Below are positions 1 to 11,732 of a stretch of DNA of 64,000 nt, piece by piece. The notes below the pieces were generated by a model. That model saw only the letters and a program-made list of their open reading frames with translations, searched no databases and had not been told where the DNA came from. Source of the DNA: Eremochloa ophiuroides (Eukaryota; Streptophyta; Magnoliopsida; Poales; Poaceae); assembly GCA_038502445.1 (NCBI GenBank), contig JAHLJS010000006.1, positions 4,812,553 to 4,876,552 on the forward strand, given 5' to 3'. Position numbers and translations under genes: made by a program. Position 1 is the first letter of the stretch, and every line of letters starts with the position of its first letter.

Positions 1-1302
1 AACCGTCACAAGATGGTTTAAACAATGACATGCAATGACCAGGGGAAAACAGGTCTGACTAGTTTTTTTAAGGATGTTGCAATACATGCCTAATTCAATC
101 AATTTTGCTCTCTTATTGTTTGCACGTGTTCTCCATCTTCAACATTTTGATCCTATTTTGGTCGTCAACAGATGAACTTTTGTTTTTAGTGAAACATATG
201 CGAGTTTAAAAACACATGACAACACCATAGCGATGACATGAGTTCATCATCTATTTTTGTCTAAGAGTGAGATGTACATCAACCATGTGGTTTTGAGGGC
301 GACAACAGACATATATCGGTCATTGTTTGTTCTCAAAGGCTTTTTGCCAAATAATTGCTCTTGAGAGATGATCACCTTGCATAGGTTTGGGCATTCGGTC
401 ACTGATATTTTGGGTTGGGTAATTCAATTTCGAAAAATATTGGTTTTTGAGAATTCGAAACCAAAATTCCTACTAAAAAATCAGGGACCAATATATGATT
501 TGGTTACCCGATTTATCGGTTCGGTGTTCAGTCAAACCCAAGTAGACCGAGCTTGACATATAGAAGGGAAGGCTCCATGGGACAAAGGGGAGGGAGAGAT
601 TGAACCTATTTGAGAAGGTGGTAAAGAGATCTACGTGTAGCCACAACTAGAACCCTCCCTGCTGGTGCTCCGATTCCAGCGATGTTGCCTTCACCGGCTG
701 TGGTGCCCGGCGGCGACCTCAGGACTTACGTTGTATAACAAGTCACTCCTCGGCGCTACAATGAAGGACTACCTCAAGGGCCTGTCGCTCTCTCCTTGTG
801 CTTCCCTACTGACGAGGTGCTCCTCGAGCAAGGAGCGGCCCATTGGTGCAGTAGTGACCAGAGATAACCATGGCGGAGCTTGATGCTTGGCTGAGGGCAC
901 GGAAGGTGTGGAACTAGATTTGATTAGCAAACAGCGGTGCCTTGGATTTGGCAAGCAGCCAAGAACATGAGTCAAGGAGTGAGGAAGATAATATGTACTA
1001 ATATTGCTTGGTTACATCAAATAGTTTGGGTGCTTCTATTACCTGGTTGCACAAATAAAAAAAAAACTATGCAACGTTCTTTGCGAGATGGGAGCCGACT
1101 TAGATGTCTGATATTTCAATTTCTTCGGGTTTGGTCTCGTTTTTGAGGTCTCAATTCTTCCGTCTCGGTATTTTTTCCCCCACCCCGATACATATGAATT
1201 TTCAAAAACTATGGTAATTGATTTATATGAACCTTCCAAACTTGGAGATCACTTGTTGAACATGTTGCTTCTCATTTTCTTGTTGTATATATGATTAGGC
1301 AA
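1..1302. other. No supportable gene; degenerate repeat-like sequence
   Basis: No open frame here looks like a conserved protein. The stretch at about 600-980 is more GC-rich than its surroundings and carries short broken frames on both strands, which suits an old captured or pseudogene fragment. I do not recognise it. Confidence 0.4.
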
Positions 1303-1990
1303 AAAGAGGCGTGTCTCTCTCCTGGGATCATCATCAATTCTTTTTCTGATAAGCTTTATCAAAGTCTTGTTACTATCAAGGAGGACTTTATGAGACTGTT
1401 TAAGGAGTTTTATACTACCCCCTTTAGATTTGAGAAGTATTAATTCCTCTCACACAACACTCATTCCTAAAAAGGCCATTCCTGAAACAATTGATAACTA
1501 TGAACCTATTTCTCTACTAAATTAGGGCCTGTTTAGATTCACTCATTTTTGTAAAATGAGTTACTGTAGCAACGTACTAACTTTTGCAATAAGTGTCCAA
1601 TCATACCCTAAGTAGACTCAAAAGATTCGTCTCACAACATTTTGCGAAGCTGTCAAATTAGTTTTAGTTTTCATTAACATTTAATGCTCCGTGTATGTGT
1701 CTAAAATTTGATGTGATGGAACTTTTTATATTTTGTGGTGAATCTAAACAGGGCCTTACTCACTAAAGTGCATGTCTAAAGAAATCTCTTCAAAGCTGCA
1801 ATTTGTTACTCTTCAATTGGTGCATGAGAACCAACATGGGTTTACTAGGGGCAGGACCATACCTAGCTTGGGCCCTTTCCAATTTCTTCAAATCTGCCAC
1901 CATCCTAGAAAAGAGGTGATCATTCTGAAGCTTAATTTTAAAAAGACTTTTAATATTTCAGCGCACCCTATTGGGAAATCTATCCCTAGT
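1303..1990 (+). pseudogene. LINE reverse-transcriptase fragment, split by a MITE
   Basis: This is a relic of a plant L1-type LINE reverse transcriptase. The first part (about 1410-1524) reads like the RT segment with the motifs TLIPKKAIPET and YEPISLLN. The second part (about 1756-1975) continues with a stretch resembling HGFTRGRTI and then VIILKLNFKKTFN, which corresponds to the family motif around VILKLDFEKAFD. The catalytic-region aspartate of that motif is changed to asparagine. A 231-bp MITE sits between the two parts, exactly after the codons for SLLN, and the frame continues on its other side. Similarity fades after about 1975, where another repeat begins. The fragment is non-functional: 5' truncated, interrupted and missing the rest of the RT. 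The match is from recognition of family motifs, not from a search. Confidence 0.75.
1525..1755. mobile_element. Tourist-like MITE (PIF/Harbinger type), 231 bp
   Basis: The terminal inverted repeats are GGGCCTGTTTAGATTCAC on the left and the complement of GTGAATCTAAACAGGGCC on the right, differing at one base. TTA flanks both ends (1522-1524 and 1756-1758), as expected for PIF/Harbinger-type MITEs. The interior is AT-rich with no ORF. It is inserted in a LINE reverse-transcriptase relic. Related elements lie at 11733-11962 and 21504-21725. Confidence 0.85.
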
Positions 1991-2950
1991 AGTAAGTGTC
2001 TGGCGGTCTTCGCGACCGGTGAAGGCCCTAAGAGACTAAAAACAACATTGAAGAGGCAAAGATGGTAGGCTTAGTTGCGGCTGAAGTGTATGCCTCTATA
2101 CTTGTTGTTGTTCAAGGCATGACAGCTTCACTGCGAGCTGAGGTCTCTGCCTCCAACATTTTCTCATGGATGTTGACCAATTTTGTAAAGCTTCCAAATT
2201 TCACGGGTAAGGTTGCATATTTCACCAAGCTTCCTAGCGCGACGAATTCAAAGACTTTGGAGAAGGCTGGTTGTGATTAATGAGCTAAGGAAGAAGAAGG
2301 ATTATCAAAGTCCGGTGGAAATTACTGAAGCCTCGAAGGCTGTCACGTCCTTTGTCCGCAATTTATTGGCTATTTCTGAAAGAAGTTTGGCTAGCAAGAA
2401 GGATCACGCTCTTGCAGAGGTCGTCGTGGCAAGGTTTGTTTCTATTATTTTAGAAATTTTGTCTCTTGCTTAGTCTCTCTTTCTTCTTTCTTGTTCTTAT
2501 TTTTATTTGTGCTTCGCAGGATTTGAAAGCTGTGGAGGCCGCCCGCCGGTGCGGTGCAAGAGGCGAAGGCTCAGGACGCTATTGGTGGGGTGTCTTCGCG
2601 TGTTGCGGAGGCTCGGAAGCTGGAGGGTGATGCACCTGGCCGTACACCTCCAGAGGTTAGCTTTTGTGGCTTGCCAATTTTTTTTTGTTTTGGAATTGTG
2701 GCTTGCCATATTTGTAAAGGGGCTTTATGTTTGATGGAGCATTGTCTTTTGGAGATTTTAAGGTAACTTTGTCCTACGCAGGGTGCCTCCTAGGGGCATG
2801 CGCAGGACGTGATTCCTCTTGTAATCATGAAAGATGCCGGTTTATATTGATGGAGAATTGTGGGACTATTGGCATGAGACTTTTCACAACCCTTGGTTTT
2901 CGATATGTGGGATTTTATGTTGCACAATATTGATAATAAGCGTGCGGGTT
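1991..2950 (+). pseudogene. Transposon-derived ORF fragments, unassigned
   Basis: Two overlapping open stretches (2062-2280 and 2213-2473) read as parts of one broken coding region. Residues such as LRAEVSASNIFSWM and a later stretch like VRNLLAISERSLASK resemble a protein encoded by grass retroelements, but I cannot name the family with confidence. A frameshift separates the two parts. Further short frames run to about 2930 without a recognisable domain. Confidence 0.35.
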
Positions 2951-3275
2951 TTGTTAGATCGTTAGCTTGGCGAGGACCTTGCCTTCTTTCATGAGGCTTT
3001 CTTTTTTTTTTTTGGCCAGTTTCTTGTTTAGGGGCCTTCTTGCGATGTATTTTCTTTGAAGTTTTAGTTTAGCTACTTCATTTTGAATAAACGAAGGCTT
3101 ATTTATTCTGCATTGAAATTTTTTAGAAACACTACACATTGCAGTCTGAGGTTTGAATCCTAGAAACACATATTTTCTAACTTTTTTATTTTATCAAGTT
3201 GTATCTCTACGTTTAGAATCGGTAGTGATAAGCCACTCATCACTATCGATTATCCCTGTCAGATACGGTTCCAGC

Positions 3276-3521
3276 AGCGAACGGGGCCTTTGGTCCAATG
3301 GTAGGACTGTCCAGTGGGACGGTACTCAGCAGGGTTCAAATCCTGATTGTCGCACATTTCCTTGATTTATTCCAGGATTTAACGGCGTTGTGTTTTCAGT
3401 GGTCGGTGACGTTCCCGTCGACAGCGAGGCGCTTGTGGTGACTTCGTCAATCTCGAGATCTGTCGGCGCAGTCTTTCGAAGGGTGAGCGTATGTGTCTGT
3501 ACTGTTTAATTCGAAAAAAAA
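3276..3521 (+). mobile_element. tRNA-derived SINE with target-site duplication
   Basis: The 5' part is tRNA-like, with a box-A-like TGGTCCAATGG (about 3291) and a box-B-like GGTTCAAATCC (about 3333). The body has the usual grass SINE/LINE-type tail region, and the 3' end is an A-run. Flanks gatacggttccagc (3262-3275) and gacacggttttagc (3522-3535) are a 14-bp TSD with three C/T differences. The host appears to be another repeat. Confidence 0.75.
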
Positions 3522-3733
3522 GACACGGTTTTAGCGGTGATTATGTTTTTTGGCCCAGTGAAACAAGAAGCATATCCCACGTGTTGGCGCGGAAATTATT
3601 AATGATTTGAGAAATCAAATTTCTTATGCAAAGGGTTAAACAATTATAAATTAATATAGTAGATGACAAGGCACACTGATGTGGACAACTTAATCATGTT
3701 TGTGCATCATGTATCTTGATGACATGTAAATCA

Positions 3734-4693
3734 CACTACTACAAAAAATCTTTTAGGAGGCTTTGCAATTTATTTTTGGAGGCGGACAGCACTGAAAACC
3801 GCCTCGGTTAATACCTCGATTAACCGAGACGGTTATTTTTTTATTAACCGAGGCGGTTAGAAAAAATCGCCTCGCAAAATATATTAACCGAGGCGGTTGC
3901 TTTAAAATGCCCGCCGTGGTTAATATATATTAACCGAGGCGGTCTGTTTTAAGCAAACCGCCTCGGTAAATCATTAACCGAAACGGACATTATAAAACAA
4001 CCGCCTCGATAAATGAGGCCAACCCAATAGCCCACATGAGCCCAGTATCGTGTTCAATATATAAACGAGATGGACAGACATAACCCTAACCCTAACACAC
4101 CCTCCCTCCCTCTCTCTCTCTCACACACACACTCAGCAGGGGGCGGCGGCGCCGGCCCTTCCCCTCTCCTCTCTCTCTTTCACTCCCTTCCTCATTCTCC
4201 CTCCCCCTCCCGGCGGCCGGCCCGACGGGGTCGCTCGCGAGCGGCGCGGCGGCCGGCCCGGCGAGGTCGCTCGCGGGAGGCGCGGCGACCTGCCCGGCGG
4301 GGTCGCCGGCCTGCTTGGCAGCGGCGTGCGGGTGGCCCGGCGGGGCGGCCTCCTCCTTCTTCGGTGGCTGCGGGCCGGCAGCGCTCCTCCCTCTGCATGA
4401 GCAGGTGCCTCCTCCTCCTCCTCCGGTGGCGGGCAACGGCAAGTAAGCGGGGAGGCCGGATCTGGCAGCCGGAGGGCAGCGGCGAGCAGGCGGCGGCGGC
4501 GGCCCATGGATGGGCTCGCCGGGCCCATGGATGGGCTCAGTGGGCTCGTCCGCGGGTTTTCCTTTTTTTGTTTTTTAATTGATTAACTGTGACGGTCGGG
4601 CAACCGCCTCGGTTAAGGTCACGATTAACCGTGACCTTTGATCCCTCGGTTAATCAAAAACGACCGCCACTGGTAAAGAAAAATGTAGCAGTT
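3734..4693. mobile_element. Non-autonomous CACTA element, copy 1
   Basis: The left end is CACTACTACAAAAAATC. The right end is a decayed complement (GAAAAATGTAGCAGTT). Inside both ends are many direct and inverted copies of a subterminal unit related to TTAACCGAGGCGGTT, the arrangement typical of CACTA (EnSpm) elements. The centre (about 4090-4550) is very GC-rich with long frames on both strands; these look like base-composition artefacts. Flanking tca and tta could be a decayed 3-bp TSD. No transposase is present. The same subterminal unit occurs in the element at 50186-51387. Confidence 0.8.
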
Positions 4694-5034
4694 TTATAAT
4701 TGTAAATGCTAGTTAAATATAAATGCATCTCATAGTAAACGATGAGGTGGATAACTTACATAATGAGATTGAACTAGATTTTGCCTTATAAGAGTACAAG
4801 ATAAGATAAGATAAGATATGCTTGGTCTTTGTTCCATTATTAATTAATTGTGAACCCTATATACGTGCGTGTTGGTATTCTGTTCTTGAGGATAGGAAAC
4901 AAAATGACGTCCTGGCTCCACCCCTGGATTGTGATTAAAACGTCGTTCTAGCCATGCAGCTGCTAAGTCGGACTTCTTTGCCCCTATCTCATCGGTCTCC
5001 GATCGCATGCAGTTACTCCGCGCCCACATACAAT
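4694..5034. other. Intergenic, no gene seen
   Basis: AT-rich sequence with a short (ataag)n-like run near 4798-4818. Nothing else is supportable. Confidence 0.4.
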
Positions 5035-5043
5035 TAAATAAAA

Positions 5044-6914
5044 GAGTAAACTGCACACTAGGTCCTCAAACTTTTAGATCCTTAAACTAAAAAAACGACT
5101 GTCTAGGTCTCTAAACTATTGTCATCGCAGACCACCAGTCCAAAACTCGCCATGTGTCAATGCTAGCATCTGACGTGGCCATGCCACATAGACAGCTAGA
5201 CACCAGAGCCATGATAAGTTCTCAAAAAGTTCTCTTTCTCACTGCCAAGTCCGTCCTCCACCATCGCCACACTCTCCCAGCTTGTCGTCCATGTGGGCCT
5301 CCTCGCCGCACGGCCGGTGCTGGTCCTCTCCACCACCAAAGCTATGGATTAGAAGTACATAATAGCTATCTTATAGGAGTCAGAAAGGAACGGGGACAGC
5401 TCGTATCTGAGGCTGCAGCTAACGCCCAGCAGGCCAGCACCCTACCGACGCGCATCCCCTGGCCAGCAGCTTCGCAATGGCGTCCTCCAGGCACGGCTTG
5501 CAGTCCCTGCCGGAGAGGTCCTTGGTGCACAGTGCCATAATAACGCGCAGCCTCTGCTGGGCCGCCCTAGGCCACTAGCCAGCAGCAACGGCGTCCTCGC
5601 TCCCCTGCCAGCAACCTCTCGGTCGAGCTCGGATATATGACCTCGCAGCCGAAGGCTCGGTGCTCCCGGTCGATGTCGCCGAAGAAGGGGCCTGCAAAGT
5701 ACCGGAGCATGGAGGCGTCCAGCTAGCTAGATGACAGCGTCCGTCTGGGTGGGACTGCCACCGGATGCACCGCGAGTCCCATCGTCGCCGGACATGACGC
5801 CGTCGTCGGTGCGCGGTCGTCGCTGCAACTTCCGCTGCTGGGCCTCAAGGACGGAGGTGGTTGTTGTGGTTTCCGCGCGTGCGTCGTTGTGGAGGCTGTC
5901 GCGGCTCTCGATGGACAGTCGCGCTCTGGTCGCTGATCGATAGGGGCAAGATCCGGACCTCGGCCACCACCGCTGGAAGAGGGGGCGAGCGCCGATCCCT
6001 CAGCGTGATCGCGCGGCTCATGGGCCTAAACGCGCTCCCGCCCGGGCTGGTGGCCGTCGAGTACGGGCAGCATGGTGGGCGCGCTCCAGCGGTCCGCGTC
6101 GATCACGTGCCTCGGAACCGTCGCAGTTCTGCTTCGTCGACCCGTACTTCTTAGGTAGGACAGAGTCGCCACTGCCGTCACATCGGCCGCTGCCGGCATT
6201 GTCGCCGATGATCGAAGAGGCGGCAATGCGGTGGGCACTCTGGGCCCATGTCTGCATCCCGCGCGCGTTCCAGAGGCATTGACGTTTTGACGCGCACGAG
6301 GTGTGTTCCCGGGCCCGACGAAGCTATGGAGCATTGCCTTCGCAAGCGCGGCACCGTACCACGGAGCCCGCGAGGGATCTCGAGACGCTCAAGAAGATAT
6401 GGAGGCACTGCAGCCTAATTAAAGGGCACCTCCATCACAGCGCTCCGTCGCCTGGGTACGCATGCACCCTTCCGCCACCCACTCGCCATCGTCATCATGT
6501 GCCCGCCCAATCACGCACTGGCGTAGATGCTGCCGCTGGCTGACGTCCACGCGCGGTTTCGCATGGACATCGATCTCGAAGCAAGGACGCCGCCAGCGAA
6601 GCCATTCCCGCCAGTCGAGCACCACCATGCATGGTAGTCGCCCTTCGTTCCCCTTCCTTCCCTCTGTTATACGAGCCCAGAACTGACAAAGCGTCATCCA
6701 AATGCGCGAGGAGGGGTTTTAGAAGTTTTGTCATGGTCCCGGCATCCAGCTGCCTATGCGGCATGGCCACGTCAAATGCTAGCACTAATGTGGCGAGTTT
6801 TGGACTGATGCTGTCCGACGACAGTAGTTTAGGGACCCAAATGGTTACTTTTTTAGTTTGAGGACCTAGATGGGAACACTCTAAAAGTTTAAGGACCTAG
6901 CATGTATTTTACTC
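5044..6914. mobile_element. Pack-MULE (Mutator-like, non-autonomous) with captured gene fragments
   Basis: The two ends are long inverted repeats of roughly 190-200 bp (about 5044-5235 and 6718-6914). They start GAGTAAA and share, for example, CCAAAACTCGCCA and GACGTGGCCATGCC in inverted orientation. A perfect 9-bp target-site duplication, taaataaaa, flanks the element (5035-5043 and 6915-6923); a 9-bp TSD is the hallmark of Mutator-like elements. The interior is GC-rich, unlike the AT-rich flanks and TIRs, and has no transposase. It carries a fragment of a plant gene (see 5990-6440), so this is a Pack-MULE. The element type is secure from TIR plus TSD; the captured gene is an inference from motifs. 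Confidence 0.9.
5990..6440 (+). pseudogene. Captured fragment of a LONGIFOLIA/TRM-type gene (DUF3741)
   Basis: At 6002 the sequence encodes SVIARLMGLNALPPG, very close to the conserved motif SVIARLMGL-x-ALP of the plant LONGIFOLIA / TON1-recruiting-motif (TRM) proteins. In those proteins it lies in the DUF3741 region; the family acts on cortical microtubules and cell elongation. About 370 bp further on, in another frame, 6370-6440 encodes RDLETLKKIW followed by LIKGHLHHS, which resembles the next conserved block of that family (RDLETLKxILEAMQLKGLLH-like). The order and spacing fit one captured gene, but at least one frameshift separates the blocks and no full ORF survives. It lies inside the Pack-MULE. 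I infer a transduplicated, non-coding copy; the parent gene is outside this window. Confidence 0.65.
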
Positions 6915-6923
6915 TAAATAAAA

Positions 6924-8095
6924 ACTTAGGGCACTCACGATGCGGAAATTTAAACGAGACCTCTGTTCCAAGTCACTAACCCAAGACGCAAGAAAAGCAC
7001 CACGGAGATATCCACAAATCAACTAGTAATTGGGTGTCACAAATACACAGCGGGATACTCGAACACACGCGAGAAGACATAGAAGCAAGACACAACCGAG
7101 TGCAAACTGCACAGATTTGGACTGTCCGCAGCACAGGAGCGGACTATCCGTGGTTCTAAGCTCGGACTGTCCGCGGTCGGACCCCGGACTGTCCGGCGGC
7201 ACGCCCTGATGGGGTACAGTGCACCGGACTAGAGCTGCTGACTGTTGGGTGTACAGAGTCGGACTGTCTGCGAATTTTAGGCGGACTGTCCGGCGTTGCG
7301 TTCCCAGAAAAACCCGAGAGAGACTGGAATAGCTCATCATCAGGAGGGGGGTCCTGAACTGTCCGCGACTGCCAACCAAACAGGTCGTGAAGCCCTCTGT
7401 GCTCGGCCCCGACGGCCGGACTGTCCCGCACTTGGGCTCGGACTGTCCGCGTCTGGACAGAAAACAGCGAACCGAAATCGCCTCGATCCAAAATCGAAGA
7501 GCACGCAATCAAATGCGAACAAACTGCCACCAAATTTTAGCGATAAGGTCACAAGGTTTAGAAGCTACTCCCAAGAGATCGTAGGCCAATTCGAACCCAA
7601 TCAATGGCAAATCGAAAAGTCCCCAAAAATGCTCTTGAACTCGTTCATGATGGAGAAACGACCCGGTCTACGAATAGAATTAGAATCAAGCGATTTCCCT
7701 AGGTCAAAATGTTCTCCAGATACCAAAGATCAAGTGCACGCAAAAGAAACGGATCGAAACGCCCCAAAACTCGCAAATCGCAGCACAAAAGAGAGGGGAA
7801 AACGAAGAACAAGCGAAGAACGCGATGAACACAAGATTTAACTTCGAATCTCGAAGGAGTTACGAGGTTAGGGCCTCGATTCCCACTCGAAATCACAAAT
7901 TTACACAACCATATGTCTTAGTTGTGGACATCTCTCACTAATGAGTGCTAACCCTAGAGCAAAGGTGGAGAGAATGAGAGAATGAAAGAGAGGTGGAGAG
8001 GTGAAGGGGCTGCCATCCCCTTCTTATCGTCTTATTACATTTTTTGCGAAATAGTCTCTATCTACTCTCTACTCCTAATCAGACGAGCCAGCTAG
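6924..8095. repeat. LTR-retrotransposon-like sequence rich in GGACTGTCCG motifs
   Basis: About nine variants of GGACTGTCCG occur between about 7115 and 7465, a pattern I associate with long LTRs of grass retrotransposons. Frames across this part are not conserved proteins. The sequence may continue at 9304-9840 on the far side of the solo LTR, which would make one older LTR-like element; I could not fix its ends. Confidence 0.45.
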
Positions 8096-9303
8096 TGTAG
8101 GATCATGGACTGGCCTAGAAGGGGGGTTGAACATGCCTGTGAAAAATCTTCGCGAACAGAGGTTAGCAAAACCCGCGGCAGTGCTGGCCTGTAGAGCGGC
8201 ACTGCCGGGCTGCCCGGCACTGCTGCTCCCAGAGCGACAGTGCTGGACCTCGCAGAGCAAATTTTACACAATTCAAAAACGACTTGGGAAAATTTAGATC
8301 GAACAAATTACTGGTGTTCCCTGGTATGTGTAGAGTCTAGCACACCCTTTCCTTGCAGTTAGAACACCACCAATTCGTAGATCGGGACCAAACCCTAGAA
8401 GTCAAGAAACTCAACAAATAGAAAGTGAAATAAGTAACACAAGTGACACAAGATTTATCCTGTGGTTCAGCTCGCCACAAAGGGTTGCTTACTCCACTTT
8501 GTTGAGGTTCCATAAAGGAAGCTTGGGTTCACAAAACCCAATCCTCGTTCTCAAGTCAAGAGAGTTAACTCTTGAAAAGAGAGGGGTGATTCCACTAGCT
8601 TGTGAGGGTGATTACAAACCACCCGGGGCTGCCACAAGATTAGCAAGCTTACCGGACGACGCTCTAGTCGGCTAGGAGCAAGCTCTAAGAGTAACAAATG
8701 CAAACCACCGGCTTGAACGCGAACCAAGTGCTTGAGGAAGTTGAAGATCAGTTAGAGAAGCTTGTTCTTACTGAAATTCAGCTCACACTCTTTTAGATTC
8801 AAACTTGGATTCAAACTTGAGAGTGGGAAGCTTGTTGGGAGTGAGAGAGAGCAAGAAAGATGCTTCTCTGGTCTGGGAACTGAGCAAATGGCAGAGATGA
8901 CCGTTGGGGATGACAGGAGGGAGACTAAGAAGCCCCCTCGAGTCTAACGGTCGAAACAAGCCGCGCTGCCAAACGAGGACAGAAAGATCTGGAATTTTGT
9001 GGCTGGCTTTGGCAGTGGAAGTGAAGATGTTTGGTGTAAAGATTTACACTTGGTCACACTTTCAAATCTGTCTTTTGCATCCCCCTTAATAGTACGGCTT
9101 TCCTATACTCAATTTCAAAATAAAAACGAATTTAAACCTCCTTTGAGCCGGATGCCGCATCCTTTAAATGTTAGGGGTCCACCTGCATAAGATTACATCA
9201 TCCTAATGTTTTTGCCTGTCCATCATCTTGACAAATCTCATTAGTCTTCTAATCGTGTGGTCATTATCACCAAAACCCACTTTAGGGCTTGATTGCACTT
9301 ACA
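8096..9303 (-). mobile_element. Solo LTR, 1208 bp, TSD gctag
   Basis: Read on the minus strand the element starts TGTAAGTGCAATCAAGCCC and ends in ...CATGATCCTACA, giving TG...CA termini. A perfect 5-bp TSD, gctag, flanks it (8091-8095 and 9304-9308). It resembles the LTR at 44405-46522 in opposite orientation: similar start, a shared block CCTCTAGGCC-like near the 3' end, and repeated 'ggcagtgccgcc'-like motifs. No internal retrotransposon genes are present, so it is a solo LTR, probably of a Copia-type element (inferred). Confidence 0.85.
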
Positions 9304-11732
9304 GCTAGCCCTAGAGCGCTCTGGAATAGCATGACTCTAGATCGGTTCGGACGACCCCGCTTCCTGCGTCGCCTCGACGCAACCTCTAGGATTCCTCCAC
9401 GTGTTGCCCCGCTTACCTCGGAAGCTCCACCCTGGTTTTGAGTCCCAAACCCGAAAACCGTTTGCCGTTTGTTTTGTGGCCCAAACCAGCAAACCGTCCT
9501 GGGGCCATGTCCCGCCAGTCCTCGACCGCGCCGGCCCACGCTTCGTTTCGAGGCACTTGACCATGTTCAATTGCGCTCATCGATGTCCCCAAGTGTCAAT
9601 CACTGCAACTGGCGCTCCAACGCTCAAGTCCCTCGGTCTCACATCCGTACTTCACCGCTTCCCAGTCCATCGGCATGGCCCGCTCTACTTACCTTCACTT
9701 CGCCATCCGTCATTGCCTCCGTACTCAACACCTGCACACCACAAGTCAACCAACATTCCAAGTGAACTCCGTTGACAATCACTCATCATAGACTCGGACA
9801 CGTAGGTCTTACCCACCTTGTGTCCGTAGAGGCAGACGGAAAACTTTACCCTAATTAGTCATGTCTTGGTATGCTAAATGATGTTCTAAATGTCATTTTT
9901 TTCCTATATAGACGGAGTATAGTGACTCTTTATCATTTTTTCTAAAATAGGTCAGTTATTTTATTTTATTCTTCCCAAGTGGCTGGTCTGCTGTCAAATT
10001 GTCTTCATTAACATCATGCGTCGTTGTTACAGTACGTGACGTTGCTGATACCGTACATGAATATGTAGAAAGAGTAAACTTGTAGAAGCTTAGTTATTAT
10101 TTATTATTATGTGTGTTTGTGTGTAGGCTTTTAATTTGTTGCCGAAGATTATTGCTCCAAGAAGATCTTCCCTGATAAATCGTTAGTATCTCTGTAACGA
10201 CGTATAATACCGACTGACACGGTCATCATAGACTTTGACTTCCATTTTGTTATTCGAAAGTTTCCCAGGTAAATATCCGAATTTTTTTGGATGAAATTGA
10301 CATTATTTTCATCATCCGTTGTGTAGTAGTGGTGAGTTGATCGAAAAAACAACAAACATGACGATTTTGACATATCTGTAACACAAAATTTGGACGATAT
10401 CAAAACTTCAGTATGAACTGAATGGAAGAGGCCTGATAAATCTCAGATTCTTTTGGAAATAGCGAGAAAATCTGTTAGACTAGACACGGTTACGATAAGA
10501 TAGAAACCCACCTACCATTTTTCCCACCATGTCGGGTCAATTTGTCTGACCTCTTTTAATTTGTCCTCTTTCATATTTTTCTACTTGTTAATGCAAAATA
10601 ATGTCTGCTGGTAGTTATCATGACTAGAAAAATGAACTAGCTAGTGATGAATTGCGTTATATTGACATAGACTTGTCATGCATGACTGGAAGATATTTTT
10701 TTACTAATTCCGTTGTGCCTTTTTTTCACTGCGTCTAATTGACTTATCAGGTCAGCTTATTTAATTATGAAATCGTGTAGTTTTCTACTTTTCTTGTGGG
10801 AGAGCATTTATATTTCCATTTAAACTTTTAAAGCTTTGTTCTCCGAATCAAATCGTTTCCTTTTTAAGTATGTAAAAAGAAACTTACCGTTGCATTGTGG
10901 CAATATCGCTTATCAGGATTTGAAATTCTGGTAGATAGCGTTCCATCGGACAGCCTTACCATAGGATCATAGGACCATTTGCTAGTAAGCAATTAATAAC
11001 TATTCTATCAAACCCTCACAAAGTGGGTCTACTCGTGTGTTGGTGCCTGCGCACGGATAGACTTGCCCATCGCACTTTAACTACCAGTAACGGAGGTAGA
11101 TACGGTGAGATAATTGACTTTACGGCGCGGCCCAAAATTTTTATTATGTCACTCATGCGAGCGCCCACTACACATACTCCACTGCCAGTGAAAAGTGCCA
11201 CTGGATTAATTGATTATTTTTTATTTTTCATAGTTATTGGCTTATTGCTATATATGCATGGTTTTACTAGACAATTATTCCAAGTCTCCAGCACTTTCGC
11301 GACAAATAGTTGTTTCAGATTTATATTGAATTGTCATGCACCCATCTGTAACTTTTCTTCTTTTTGAGGAGCTCCCATGTGCAACATTTTGACCACCAAA
11401 AATGCTTTGAAAGGAGTCGTGTAAAAATAACAGGTACGGTAGGAGTGCTACTAATCTTTGCAGAAGTAAATAAAAGGCACAATAATGACCACAAGTTACC
11501 TGCATTATACTACTGTTCTTTGTATGGAGTTAAATTATTAGAACTTCGTGTTCCCGGAAACATCATCGAAGCTGCAATATACCTCTCATTAATTCTGGTC
11601 GTTGTTGTCTCAAGTCAGAGGACATGGACTGTGTTTAGCATTGCACTATTCTGGTCCAGAAATATTGACCATTACTTCTCCCGGTCCATAATGATAGTTA
11701 CTGACTAGTCAGTAGTCTCCATTTTCGGTTTA
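9304..11732. other. Intergenic, no gene seen
   Basis: 9304-9840 is fairly GC-rich and could be the continuation of the repeat at 6924-8095. From 9840 to 11732 the sequence is AT-rich with short, unconvincing frames (for example a 114-codon frame at 11023-11367). No domain, splice-supported exon set or RNA gene is visible. Confidence 0.4.

Noticed and set aside
3285..3360. Possible tRNA gene (box A and B matches)
   Set aside because: No cloverleaf fold is readable, and the sequence is the head of a SINE with its own TSD and A-tail.
4079..4098. Telomere-like CCCTAA repeats
   Set aside because: Only two tandem units, followed by CT/CA-rich sequence; not a telomeric tract.
4070..4582. Long open frames on both strands in the GC-rich part of CACTA copy 1 (170 and 131 codons)
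   Set aside because: Low-complexity Arg/Pro/Gly-rich translations, open in four frames, inside a transposon; base composition explains them.
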